DNA of 64,000 nucleotides from Bradyrhizobium sp. Ash2021 (GTDB lineage: Bacteria; Pseudomonadota; Alphaproteobacteria; Rhizobiales; Xanthobacteraceae): contig NZ_CP100604.1 of the NCBI RefSeq assembly GCF_031202265.1, forward strand, positions 4,322,501 to 4,386,500. The letters run 5' to 3'. The notes under the pieces are model-generated. The model saw nothing but the letters and a program-made list of their open reading frames with translations. It did no database searches and had not been told where the DNA came from. Within the stretch, counting starts at the first letter, position 1; every line of letters begins with the position of its first letter. Below, one piece after another: positions 15,626 through 23,891 of the stretch. The translations under genes and the position numbers were made by a program.

Positions 15626-17248
15626 ATGATCCGTCTCGATAACGTCAGCAAGCAAGTCGGCCACCAGATTCTCTTCATCGAAGCCTCCGCGGCGCTCCAG
15701 AAGGGCGAAAAGATCGGTCTCGTCGGTCCCAACGGGGCCGGCAAGACCACGCTTTTCCGGATGATCTCGGGCCAGGAACATCCCGACGAGGGCCAGGTCG
15801 CACTCGATCGGGGCATCACGATCGGCTATTTCAGCCAGGATGTCGGCGAGATGTCCGGCCGCAGCGCGGTGGCCGAGGTGATGGACGGCGCCGGCCCCGT
15901 CAGCCTCGTCGCAGCCGAGCTGAAAGAACTCGAGGCCGCGATGGCCGATCCGGACCGCGCCGACGACATGGAAGATATCATCGCGCGCTACGGCGAAGTG
16001 CAGGGGCGTTTCGAGGAACTCGACGGCTACGCCCTGGACGGAAGGGCGCGCGAGGCGCTGTCGGGTCTGGGTTTCAGCGAGGAGATGATGGAGGGCGACG
16101 TCGGCGCGCTGTCGGGCGGTTGGAAGATGCGCGTGGCGCTGGCGCGCATCCTCCTGATGCGTCCCGACGTCATGCTGCTGGACGAGCCGAGCAACCATCT
16201 CGATCTCGAGAGCCTGATCTGGCTGGAGCAGTTCTTGCGGGGCTATGAGGGCGCACTGCTGATGACCTCGCACGACCGCGAGTTCATCAATCGCATCATC
16301 AACAAGGTCGTCGAGATCGACGGTGGCACGCTGACGACCTATTCCGGCAATTACGAATTCTACGAGCAGCAGCGCGCGCTGAACGAAAAGCAGCAGCAGG
16401 CCCAGTTCGAGCGCCAGCAGGCGATGCTCGCCAAGGAAATCAAGTTCATCGAGCGCTTCAAGGCGCGGGCCTCGCATGCCGCCCAGGTGCAGAGCCGGGT
16501 CAAGAAGCTCGACAAGATCGAGCGCGTCGAACCGCCGAAGCGCCGCCAGACCGTGGCATTCGATTTTCTGCCGGCGCCGCGCTCCGGCGAGGACGTCGTC
16601 AGCCTCAAAAACGTCCACAAGGGCTACGGCTCCAGAAGCATCTATGAGGGGCTGGACTTCATGATCCGCCGCAGGGAGCGCTGGTGCGTGATGGGCATCA
16701 ACGGCGCCGGCAAGTCGACGCTGCTGAAGCTGGTGGCGGGCTCGACCGAGCCGGACGACGGAACGGTGGCGGTCGGCGGCAGCGTGAAGATGGGTTACTT
16801 TGCGCAGCACGCGATGGATCTTTTGGACGGCGAGCGCACCGTGTTCCAGTGGCTGGAGGATTCCTTTCCGCAGGCCGGCCAGGGATCGCTGCGCGCGCTG
16901 GCCGGCTGCTTCGGCTTCTCCGGCGACGACGTCGAGAAGAAATGCCGGGTGCTGTCGGGCGGCGAGAAGGCGCGACTGGTCATGGCGCAGATGCTGTTCG
17001 ATCCGCCGAACTTTCTGGTGCTGGACGAGCCCACCAACCATCTCGATCTCGCGACCAAGGAAATGCTGATCACGGCGCTGTCGGAATACGAGGGCACCAT
17101 GCTGTTCGTCTCCCACGACCGGCATTTTCTGGCCGCACTCTCCAACCGCGTGCTGGAGCTGACGCCGGAGGGCCCGCATCAATATGGCGGCGGCTATTCG
17201 GAATATGTCGCGCGCACCGGGCAGGAAGCCCCGGGCTTGCGGAGCTGA
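15626..17248 (+). CDS. ABC-F family ATPase (ribosome-associated)
   Basis: 540 residues with two ABC domains and no membrane part. Domain 1 has G-P-N-G-A-G-K-T-T near 36, L-S-G-G-W-K-M-R-V-A near 162 and L-L-D-E-P-S-N-H-L-D near 188. Domain 2 has G-I-N-G-A-G-K-S-T near 355, L-S-G-G-E-K-A-R-L near 442 and L-D-E-P-T-N-H-L-D near 468. A Gln- and Lys-rich helical linker (about 255-305) joins them, the P-site tRNA interaction segment of ABC-F proteins. Such proteins bind the ribosomal E site and relieve stalled translation. The closest E. coli type cannot be settled by eye. Confidence 0.93.
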   Translation: MIRLDNVSKQVGHQILFIEASAALQKGEKIGLVGPNGAGKTTLFRMISGQEHPDEGQVALDRGITIGYFSQDVGEMSGRSAVAEVMDGAGPVSLVAAELKELEAAMADPDRADDMEDIIARYGEVQGRFEELDGYALDGRAREALSGLGFSEEMMEGDVGALSGGWKMRVALARILLMRPDVMLLDEPSNHLDLESLIWLEQFLRGYEGALLMTSHDREFINRIINKVVEIDGGTLTTYSGNYEFYEQQRALNEKQQQAQFERQQAMLAKEIKFIERFKARASHAAQVQSRVKKLDKIERVEPPKRRQTVAFDFLPAPRSGEDVVSLKNVHKGYGSRSIYEGLDFMIRRRERWCVMGINGAGKSTLLKLVAGSTEPDDGTVAVGGSVKMGYFAQHAMDLLDGERTVFQWLEDSFPQAGQGSLRALAGCFGFSGDDVEKKCRVLSGGEKARLVMAQMLFDPPNFLVLDEPTNHLDLATKEMLITALSEYEGTMLFVSHDRHFLAALSNRVLELTPEGPHQYGGGYSEYVARTGQEAPGLRS

Positions 17249-17262
17249 AGCGCTTTGAGCCC

Positions 17263-17297
17263 GTAGCCCGGATGGAGCGAAGCGCGATCACGGCTAC
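17263..17297. repeat. Extragenic palindrome GTAGCCCGGATGGAGCGAAG type
   Basis: GTAGCC at 17263 and GGCTAC at 17292 close an imperfect palindrome containing CCCGGATGGAGCGAAGCGC. I recognise this as a dispersed intergenic repeat of Bradyrhizobium. A relative with the same GTAGCCCGGATGAGCGAAG start lies on the minus strand at 53030-53102. Confidence 0.55.
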
Positions 17298-17381
17298 GAA
17301 CATTTCGCATTGCTGCCCTTGGCTTGACGTCCGGACGTCGCCCGCTACGCTGCCGCGAAAAACCGGGAGCGAAACGAAAAA

Positions 17382-18257
17382 ATGAAGCAGATCAGGATCG
17401 GCGACATCACCATCGACGCGGTGATCGAGCGCGAGGGGCCGTGGCGGCGGCCGCAGGATTTCTTCCCGGCCTATGACGAGGCCGTTTTCAAGCATCATTT
17501 GCCCGCCATGGAGCCGGAGGTGTTCGACACCGCGCTCGGCATGATGGTCATCACCTACCAGACCTTCGTGGTCCGCACGCCGCGCCACATCATCCTGGTC
17601 GACACCTGTACCGGCGAGGACAAGGGCCATCCGCCGCCGTTCGATTTTCCGGGCAAGGAGCGCTGGCGCAACGAGCTGTTCGCGCTCGGCATCGGCTACG
17701 AGCAGGTCGACTATGTGTTCTGCACCCATCTTCATATCGACCATACCGGCTGGAACACGACGCTGCGCGACGGCCGCTGGGTGCCGACATTCCCGAATGC
17801 GAAATACGTGTTTCACAAAAGGGAATATGCGGTGTGGGAAGCGGAATATGCCAAGGGCGCCAATCCGCCCGGCAAGGTTTTCCGCGACAATTGTCTGCCA
17901 ATCGTGGAAGCGGGGCAGGCGCTGCTGGTCGATGACGATTACGCGCTCGACGACACCGTCACGCTGACGCCGACGCCGGGGCACTCGCCCTGCCATTGCT
18001 GCGTCAACATTTTCTCGCGCGGCAAGCGCGCGGTGGTGGCCGGCGACCTCATGCATCACGTGATCCAGTGCCGCGAACCTGACTGGTCGGCGAAGCCGGA
18101 CTGGGATGCAAAGCAGTCAGCAGCGTCGCGCCGCAAATTTTTTGCTTCCGTGGTGGGCACCGATACGCTGATCCTGCCGATCCATTTCCCGACACCGACC
18201 GTGGGCCTGATCACCGCGGACGGCGATCGCTTCAACTATCGGTTCAAGCGGGAGTAG
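17382..18257 (+). CDS. Metallo-beta-lactamase-fold hydrolase
   Basis: 291 residues. The zinc-binding motif T-H-L-H-I-D-H-T-G-W lies near residue 112, T-P-G-H-S-P-C-H near 199, G-D-L-M-H-H near 223 and I-H-F-P-T-P near 267. All expected metal ligands of a dinuclear MBL enzyme are therefore present. The family covers lactonases, esterases and related hydrolases; the substrate is not evident. No signal peptide is seen. ATG 17382 follows GGGAGCGAAACGAAAAA, a good ribosome-binding site. The gene converges on the HD-GYP gene 16 bp downstream. Confidence 0.9.
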   Translation: MKQIRIGDITIDAVIEREGPWRRPQDFFPAYDEAVFKHHLPAMEPEVFDTALGMMVITYQTFVVRTPRHIILVDTCTGEDKGHPPPFDFPGKERWRNELFALGIGYEQVDYVFCTHLHIDHTGWNTTLRDGRWVPTFPNAKYVFHKREYAVWEAEYAKGANPPGKVFRDNCLPIVEAGQALLVDDDYALDDTVTLTPTPGHSPCHCCVNIFSRGKRAVVAGDLMHHVIQCREPDWSAKPDWDAKQSAASRRKFFASVVGTDTLILPIHFPTPTVGLITADGDRFNYRFKRE

Positions 18258-18273
18258 CCGAGCGGGGAAGCCA

Positions 18274-19323
18274 TCATCTGCTCAGCGCGACTTCCCTGAA
18301 CGCCTCGACGAGCGACCGCTCCAGCTTGCCATGCATTCCCAACAGGATTTCGTAAGCCTTTTCCCGGGGCATGGTTGGCTTGTAGGTTCGCTGCTCGATC
18401 AGGGCTGCGAAGATGTCGGATATGGTCAACATCCGGACGATGTCCTTGATGCTTTCGGCGCAAAGGGCGTCCGGATATCCACTTCCATCGAGGAATTCGT
18501 GATGATGCCTGACGGCATCGAGAATTTCCGGCGAGATACCCGCGTTTCCCTTCAGCGCCTCGTAACCCGCTCCCGGATGGGTTTCGATCAGGGCGCGTTC
18601 CTCGGGATCGAGGCGCCCGGGCTTGTCGAGCACGGCGAGCGGAATCAGCGCCTTGCCGATGTCGTGAAACATCGCGGCTGAATACAAGCGCTCGATGTCG
18701 GCCCTCGCCATGCCGAGGCTCAAGCCAAAGTCGATGGTTATTCCGGTCACCAGGAGGCAGTGCTGATAGGTGCCCTCGTGGTGACGGCGAACCGTCGTCA
18801 GCCAGTTCGACAGGCCGTTCTCGCCGACACTCTCGGCGATCTTGCTGCCGGCGTTTTTCGCGCCCCTGACATCGACCGGGGCGCCGCTTAATACGGCCGA
18901 GAACATCGAGGCGATGCTGGCGGCGCCGGCCGATGCCGCCTCCTGTCCGATCAACCCGATCTCATCCCGGGTTGTCGCAATGGCGTCGCCATCGGCGAGC
19001 TTCGCCAGCAATTGCGTTTGGCTGACGGGGTTTCTGAGGACGTGCGTCGCCCCCAGCGCATAGGCCTGGACGACCGACAGACGTCCCTTTCGATCGGTGA
19101 GAAAAATTCGCTTGGTTACGTGTTTTAGTTTTCCGGATACCGCTTTCAACGCTGAAATATTCTCAACCTTGCCCAGATCGGCAGCAACAACGACGGCGTC
19201 GATGCCATTGTGACGCAGGCTCGCTCCACCGAGCAATTCCGACGTTACGGCATGCTGCTGATCGAGCATCCTGGACAGCGCGGAAAGCCTGTCACGCGTA
19301 TCAGCTATGACGTGAACGGACAT
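18274..19323 (-). CDS. HD-GYP domain cyclic-di-GMP phosphodiesterase-like protein with receiver-like N-terminus
   Basis: 349 residues. The N-terminal 120 residues look like a degenerate response-regulator receiver: V-H-V-I-A-D-T-R, V-V-V-A-A-D and R-I-F-L-T-D-R-K-G. Residues about 190-349 are HD-GYP, with H-C-L-L-V-T-G-I, A-A-M-F-H-D-I-G-K-A near 218, I-E-T-H-P-x-x-G-Y near 249 and the H-H-H-E-F-L-D-G-S-G-Y-P motif near 273. HD-GYP enzymes hydrolyse cyclic-di-GMP. The expected metal and GYP residues are present, so activity is plausible. It is the last gene of a minus-strand cluster, and its start overlaps the preceding 85-residue gene. Confidence 0.9.
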   Translation of the reverse strand: MSVHVIADTRDRLSALSRMLDQQHAVTSELLGGASLRHNGIDAVVVAADLGKVENISALKAVSGKLKHVTKRIFLTDRKGRLSVVQAYALGATHVLRNPVSQTQLLAKLADGDAIATTRDEIGLIGQEAASAGAASIASMFSAVLSGAPVDVRGAKNAGSKIAESVGENGLSNWLTTVRRHHEGTYQHCLLVTGITIDFGLSLGMARADIERLYSAAMFHDIGKALIPLAVLDKPGRLDPEERALIETHPGAGYEALKGNAGISPEILDAVRHHHEFLDGSGYPDALCAESIKDIVRMLTISDIFAALIEQRTYKPTMPREKAYEILLGMHGKLERSLVEAFREVALSR

Positions 19324-19555
19324 AACAATTGGTCCCGAGGTCTGGTTGCGGTCCGTCCGCGCTGCGGCTTGTGTGGCCGCCCGGGTTTCCTTGCGTAAGA
19401 AAACGTTCGAGATCGGCGCAAATATTGAGCGCCGTGTCTTCGCTGAGTTCGAATTTCACCGCCGAACCGAAGGTATCAATCTCGATAATTCCGCGCAGCG
19501 GTTCTGCCGAAACGGTCGATATGGAAAAGTCGGTGATCTTGCGTAGACCGCGCAT
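19301..19555 (-). CDS. Small protein of the HD-GYP cluster, 84 aa
   Basis: Starts R-G-L-R-K-I-T-D-F-S-I-S-T-V and continues with I-I-E-I-D-T-F-G-S-A-V-K-F-E-L and D-T-A-L-N-I-C-A-D-L-E-R-F-L. It shows regular beta and alpha amphipathicity, which supports real coding. It overlaps the HD-GYP start by 23 bp and lies 21 bp after the 74-residue gene, so translational coupling is likely. No known domain recognised. Confidence 0.6.
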   Translation of the reverse strand: MRGLRKITDFSISTVSAEPLRGIIEIDTFGSAVKFELSEDTALNICADLERFLTQGNPGGHTSRSADGPQPDLGTNCYVRSRHS

Positions 19556-19576
19556 CAAGTAAGCCCTTTCTCTTCA

Positions 19577-19801
19577 TCAATTCCAAAACGATGCCCCGTC
19601 CTGCGGAGCCTCGTGTAGCCAAACCAATGCCTCGCGCACTCCAAGACGGATAAGCCTCTCCTGCCTGATCGAGGACGGGCCGCCGTCCGAAAGATAAAGA
19701 ATGAAACCCTTTTCATCCCGAAACAACGCTTCCAGCGCGTTGCCGGGTGCGAGAGATTGGACGTCGAGAAATGGAATAGTTCGCGAAGCAATCATTTGCA
19801 T
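19577..19801 (-). CDS. Small protein of the HD-GYP cluster, 74 aa
   Basis: 74 residues with F-L-D-V-Q-S-L-A-P-G-N-A-L-E-A-L-F-R-D and G-F-I-L-Y-L-S-D-G-G-P-S-S, then L-I-R-L-G-V-R-E-A-L-V-W-L-H-E. A compact alpha/beta protein with no signal peptide. It lies between the PilZ gene and the 84-residue gene in the same direction with short gaps. No family recognised; involvement in the same signalling unit is inferred from position. Confidence 0.6.
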   Translation of the reverse strand: MQMIASRTIPFLDVQSLAPGNALEALFRDEKGFILYLSDGGPSSIRQERLIRLGVREALVWLHEAPQDGASFWN

Positions 19802-19845
19802 TTGAGTTCACCGCCTTATCAATGGAACATGAGGGGCGTGTATCG

Positions 19846-20151
19846 TTAGGTTGCAGCGACGGGCCGTCCCCGGGCCTTTGTCTTGATCTCGATGAATCGA
19901 ACGCCGACCTCGGACCCGTCGACCCGGATGAGTTCGCATCGCCGGAATGCCAATCCCGTCGAGGATAGCAGCAGAAAAAATTCCTTGGCTTGAAGGACCT
20001 CAAGCGTTCCATCGACATCAAGTCGGGCGCCGGTTGAAGAAACATCGAGGAGCAGGCAGCTCCTTCGCCAAGTGCCGTCGACACCCATGAGGTTGACGGG
20101 GCGTTTGTGCTCGAGGCGGACGCGCTCGGATTTTCGATCGCCAAACGGCAC
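19846..20151 (-). CDS. PilZ-domain protein (cyclic-di-GMP receptor-like)
   Basis: 101 residues. It opens with basic residues K-S-E-R-V-R-L-E-H-K-R-P and has the PilZ motif D-V-S-S-T-G-A-R-L-D-V near residue 36 and G-V-R-F-I-E near 86. The canonical R-x3-R and D/N-x-S-x-x-G motifs bind cyclic-di-GMP. Here R-V-R-L-E-H-K-R and D-V-S-S-T-G are close to that pattern, so binding is plausible. Start GTG 20151 shares its first base with the stop of the DUF2336 gene (TAGTG), and GGAG lies 7 nt upstream inside that gene. Confidence 0.82.
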   Translation of the reverse strand: MPFGDRKSERVRLEHKRPVNLMGVDGTWRRSCLLLDVSSTGARLDVDGTLEVLQAKEFFLLLSSTGLAFRRCELIRVDGSEVGVRFIEIKTKARGRPVAAT

Positions 20152-21287
20152 TATTTTGCTCCGGCCATTGCGAGTGCTTTGCCCGTCGAATTGATTTCCA
20201 TTTCAAGGTCATGGACGGACCCGAAGCGGATCGTTCGCTGCGCAACGGACAGGGGGAGCGCCTCGAAGGCCTCTCTGCGGCGCTCAATGTCCTCGGGCGA
20301 GATCGCCTGGGCGCCGCATCGATGGCGGATGACCGCAAATGTCGTCGTCCAGTTTAGCCGCGCGGCCCGGCAGGCAACGATGAGCCCACAGGGGTCGGTT
20401 TTTTCCACGATGGCCTCGATGGTTTCGATTGCGGCATCGCTGAGCAGCGATAGTGCCGCAATGAGGTTTGCACGCTCCCCTCGCACAGCAAAGCGGTTGA
20501 CGGAAGAGTCGTTTAGCTTTCCAGCTTTGTTGAGCGCAAGCACCGTGGATTTCGGGCCTGAGTAATCAATTGGCTTAGGGGTCTTCGTGCCGATTTCAGT
20601 TTCTATGCTCTCAATGGTGGCCTCAATCGCTCCGTTCGCCCCGGGCGGGGCGACTCTAAGGAGCCGGGCTCGGCCCGCCTTGGTTGTTCCTGCAAGGAGT
20701 TCTCGAAGCATTTCAACCGGCATGTCAGGCCGAAGTACTAATGAGTCCGCAATGTCGTCATCGCGTTTTGCGGCGGCGACCAGCGCCAAATAACCCGTGC
20801 TTGAAAACCGAGCACCGGCATTCGTCGCAAGCAGACGGCGGGCAGTGGTGTCGCAGCGCTTCAGCAGTACATCGGTGAGCGATTCACTGAGTCGTTTTCG
20901 TCCCGAAATTGCGAGGAGATGTTGCTGGCTCCGGTTATCGGCGATCTCGATGAGGTCACGCTCTGGAAGCGAGTCGGATCCGCGCAGCACGGGCGCGGCA
21001 ACCAGCGCCTCCTCGTGTCGGGCAAGACGGCGGATCGATTCCTTTGGCGCCGACTGCAGATCGGCGAGGGTTCTGCTGAGATGCACGAGCGTCTGCACCT
21101 CAATGCATGCCATCAGCCGGGTCAGGACCTCATCGAAAACGGCGACCTGAGACTCGTTCAGCCGGTCGGCGCCCGCGAGAAACAGGTTCGTTATCTGCCG
21201 CAGCATTTGACAGCGGCGCGCCGGCGATCCGCCTTCAATGGCGCGATCAAGTTCGGAAATAAAATCGTTCGAGGCGTGAATGGGCAT
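20151..21287 (-). CDS. DUF2336 domain protein
   Basis: 378 residues of helical repeats. H-A-S-N-D-F-I-S-E-L-D-R-A-I starts the N-terminal segment. L-S-R-T-L-A-D-L-Q-S-A-P-K-E-S-I-R-R-L-A and V-L-R-G-S-D-S-L-P-E-R-D-L-I-E-I-A belong to the DUF2336 pattern common in alphaproteobacteria, where it often sits near PilZ or chemotaxis genes. The function is not established. ATG 21287 is preferred to TTG 21299. It is the first gene of a five-gene minus-strand cluster ending with the HD-GYP protein. Confidence 0.82.
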   Translation of the reverse strand: MPIHASNDFISELDRAIEGGSPARRCQMLRQITNLFLAGADRLNESQVAVFDEVLTRLMACIEVQTLVHLSRTLADLQSAPKESIRRLARHEEALVAAPVLRGSDSLPERDLIEIADNRSQQHLLAISGRKRLSESLTDVLLKRCDTTARRLLATNAGARFSSTGYLALVAAAKRDDDIADSLVLRPDMPVEMLRELLAGTTKAGRARLLRVAPPGANGAIEATIESIETEIGTKTPKPIDYSGPKSTVLALNKAGKLNDSSVNRFAVRGERANLIAALSLLSDAAIETIEAIVEKTDPCGLIVACRAARLNWTTTFAVIRHRCGAQAISPEDIERRREAFEALPLSVAQRTIRFGSVHDLEMEINSTGKALAMAGAK

Positions 21288-21596
21288 CCGCGGCACCAAT
21301 TCTTGTTCCGCTGCGGAACGAAAACTGTTCCGACCATCGAATTAGGCGTCACAATTATTAATGCGCCCATAAGAATGCGGCGCGTGGGGTTTCCTGATAC
21401 CGCGTGTGATGGTGCAAACACTATCGAATTTAGGCAAAATGAGACTTGCTTCAGCTATTTTTCGGCGCCGACTCGCGTATCGTTCTCCCGACACGCATAT
21501 CGTTCTTATGTCGGTTGGCGGACATACTCGGGAGGTGTCGAATTTGGTGCCGTTGACATTGCGCGCCGACGCAGGCTTTTTCCAAAAAGATTTTGA

Positions 21597-22541
21597 ATGA
21601 ACAATATTCCTCTCGCGTCGACGATGGCGCCGAAGATATTTCGATTTTCCGACATCGATGCATTTCGAAGTTCGGTGCGACATCTCAGTGTGGACTTCAC
21701 GCCGCTTGTGCGAAAAATCTCGGCTGAGCAAATCATCCTGAACCTGGCGGGGTGTGACGTGAATTACACCAAGTCATTCCCGCGGATCACCGACGCGCAG
21801 CTTGCCCCGAATTGCACCGCCATTGGATTTACGATGGATGACGGGACGCCCATCCGTTTCAATGGTGTTGAAAGAGACCGTTCGGTCATAGTGATCGGAA
21901 GCAATGGAGCTGCCTTTAGTCAGGTCGAACGCACGCCAAGGCAGTACGCATCGTTCGTCTTTACGCCGGAGATCGAGGGGCGGGGTTGGCCTCAGGCCGG
22001 CCCCAACTTCAAGATATTTGAGACCAGCGTTTCCGCGCAACTTTCGCTGCGTGAACTCACATTGCAGGTGTTGTCCGTCTCATCGGGGTTTGTCGATACC
22101 TCGGACGTGCCCGCAGCCTCGGCTGCAATCCGGGAGTCCCTGCTGGCTGCTGTCGACAACGCATTCGCTGAGATGGTGACCACGCCGTGGGCCACGCGCG
22201 CGAATTCCGCCCGGCACTTCAAAGTCTTCAGAGATGTCCAGGCCGTATTGGCGGGCGATATTGCCCACCCGGTCTACAGCGGCGATCTGGCAAAGCAGGT
22301 TGGCGTTTCAGTGCGCACCATGCACGACGCGGTTAAGCGCTACCGGGGAATGAGCCTGCATCGGTACCTGCGGCTGAGGCGGCTATGGCTGGTTCGGCAA
22401 CGGCTTCTGGCCGGCACTCATAGCGTTAAGGCCTGCGCGCTGGCGTTTGGCTTTTGGCACCTGAGCGATTTCTCCAGGAGCTATCGTTCCCAATTCGGCG
22501 AGTCCCCGTCGGAGACCCTCGCAAGATCGCGTGGGGTGTGA
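21597..22541 (+). CDS. AraC-family transcriptional regulator
   Basis: 314 residues. The N-terminal domain (about 1-190) is an AraC-binding-like sensor region. The C-terminal part carries the two HTH units: Y-S-G-D-L-A-K-Q-V-G-V-S-V-R-T-M-H-D-A-V-K-R-Y near 228 and G-F-W-H-L-S-D-F-S-R-S-Y-R-S-Q-F-G-E-S-P near 281, the classic F-x-x-x-S-x-F-x-R-x-F-x-x-x-x-G-x-x-P signature. It is divergent from the DUF2336 cluster across 309 bp of comparatively AT-rich DNA. ATG 21597 has only a weak purine run upstream; ATG 21624 is the alternative. The regulated gene is unknown. Confidence 0.88.
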   Translation: MNNIPLASTMAPKIFRFSDIDAFRSSVRHLSVDFTPLVRKISAEQIILNLAGCDVNYTKSFPRITDAQLAPNCTAIGFTMDDGTPIRFNGVERDRSVIVIGSNGAAFSQVERTPRQYASFVFTPEIEGRGWPQAGPNFKIFETSVSAQLSLRELTLQVLSVSSGFVDTSDVPAASAAIRESLLAAVDNAFAEMVTTPWATRANSARHFKVFRDVQAVLAGDIAHPVYSGDLAKQVGVSVRTMHDAVKRYRGMSLHRYLRLRRLWLVRQRLLAGTHSVKACALAFGFWHLSDFSRSYRSQFGESPSETLARSRGV

Positions 22542-22651
22542 CGGATCACGCGATCCAATGTTGGGTCGCGACGGCCATCGATTCGATGATCCGTTCGAAC
22601 GGGACTGGCTGCTCGGGCTTTTGAGGCAGGAGCGCTTAGGCGCTTAGGCGC

Positions 22652-22900
22652 CTATGCGCCCTTTTCGCACTTCTTCAAGAAGCTGGTTTTGGCAGCGCCC
22701 GAAAGCGGCTTGCCGTCCGAACCGACGGCTTTGGTCTCGCAGCTATCGGCCATGCATTTCTTCATGAAGGATGCCTTCGCGGCGCCGGCCAGCGCTTTCC
22801 CGTCCTTGCCGACGGCCTTGCTCTCGCAGCTTTCCTGCGCGAACGCCGAGCCGGCGGCGAAGGTGGCAAGAATTGCAACTAAAAATAGACGTTTGAACAT
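22652..22900 (-). CDS. Exported PsiF-repeat protein
   Basis: 82 residues. A signal peptide spans residues 1-21 (A-T-F-A-A-G-S-A-F-A-Q). The mature chain consists of two PsiF repeats: C-E-S-K-A-V-G-K-D-G-K-A-L-A-G-A-A-K-x-S-F-x-K-K-C and a second near-identical copy. Each repeat has paired Cys residues that could form a disulfide. PsiF is a phosphate-starvation-inducible protein of unknown biochemical role in E. coli. A GCTTAGGCGC-rich inverted stretch follows the stop. Confidence 0.88.
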   Translation of the reverse strand: MFKRLFLVAILATFAAGSAFAQESCESKAVGKDGKALAGAAKASFMKKCMADSCETKAVGSDGKPLSGAAKTSFLKKCEKGA

Positions 22901-23058
22901 GAGGCTCTCCCAATCAGGACACGGTCGGATTGGATCGCGGATTCTTCAAGTGATCAAGTTCCCAAGCTTGATTTCCTTGATAAAGTGATCGGCATGGACT
23001 GTCCGCTCCCGGCCTTGGCGGACCAAAAACACGCGCCTGGCGCGGAAGAAACGTGGGG

Positions 23059-23745
23059 ATGCAACGAATGGATTTCGAGACGCTGGTACAGACGCGCCGA
23101 AGCGTACGTGGCTTCAAGAAGAAGCCCGTGCCGCGCGCCGTCATCGAGGAGATTATCGAAGTCGCCAAGCGCGCGCCGTCCTCGATGAACACCCAGCCCT
23201 GGCATGTCCACGTCCTGACGGGCGAGCCGCTGGAGCGGGTCCGCCAGCGCAATGTGGAAGAGATGGTCGCCGGCGCCAAGCCCAAGCGCGATATCATCAG
23301 CCACGGCGAGTATCAGGGCGTTCACCGCGGGCGGCAGGTCGATGTCGCCAAAAAGCTGTTCGGCGCCATGGGCATCGCGCGCGACGACAAGCCGATGCGG
23401 CAGGATTGGGTGTTGCGGGGTTTTCGGCAATTCGATGCGCCGGTTTCGGTGGTCTTGAGCTATGACCGGATCCTCGATCCGGGCGCGGTGTGCCACTTCG
23501 ATCTCGGCGCGCTCTGCTACGGCATCGTGCTGGCGGCGTGGGACCGGGGCCTTGGCAGTGTTATCAACGGCCAGGGCATCATGCGATCGGATATCGTGCG
23601 CGAGGTGGCCGGCATCCCCGAGGACGAGGCCATCATGACCTGTGTGGCGATGGGATATCCGGATGACAGTTTTCCGGCTAATTCGGTCCGGTCCGATCGC
23701 GAATCGAACGGTGATTTCGTGCGCTATGTCGGGTTCCATGACTAG
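23059..23745 (+). CDS. Nitroreductase-family FMN oxidoreductase
   Basis: 228 residues. T-R-R-S-V-R-G-F near residue 11 binds FMN phosphate, A-P-S-S-M-N-T-Q-P-W-H near 37 is the core motif, and G-L-G-S-V-I-N-G-Q-G near 169 with D-E-A-I-M-T-C-V-A-M-G-Y-P completes the fold. These enzymes reduce nitroaromatics or quinones with NAD(P)H. Three starts are possible: GTG 23053, ATG 23059 and ATG 23068. ATG 23059 is used because GGAAG and GGGG lie upstream. It appears to be transcribed alone. Confidence 0.9.
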   Translation: MQRMDFETLVQTRRSVRGFKKKPVPRAVIEEIIEVAKRAPSSMNTQPWHVHVLTGEPLERVRQRNVEEMVAGAKPKRDIISHGEYQGVHRGRQVDVAKKLFGAMGIARDDKPMRQDWVLRGFRQFDAPVSVVLSYDRILDPGAVCHFDLGALCYGIVLAAWDRGLGSVINGQGIMRSDIVREVAGIPEDEAIMTCVAMGYPDDSFPANSVRSDRESNGDFVRYVGFHD

Positions 23746-23891
23746 GCGCGGGCGGCGCGTTAACCATGGGGACGGACGGCCGCCTTAGCCGTTTGTCTCG
23801 ATTATGCCTCAGTTATGGCCCTGATATTGTATCCGGCCTTTCGATGAATCCCTGCGGGGTGGGCGCTCCAACGGGTGGAACCGGGGAATCG

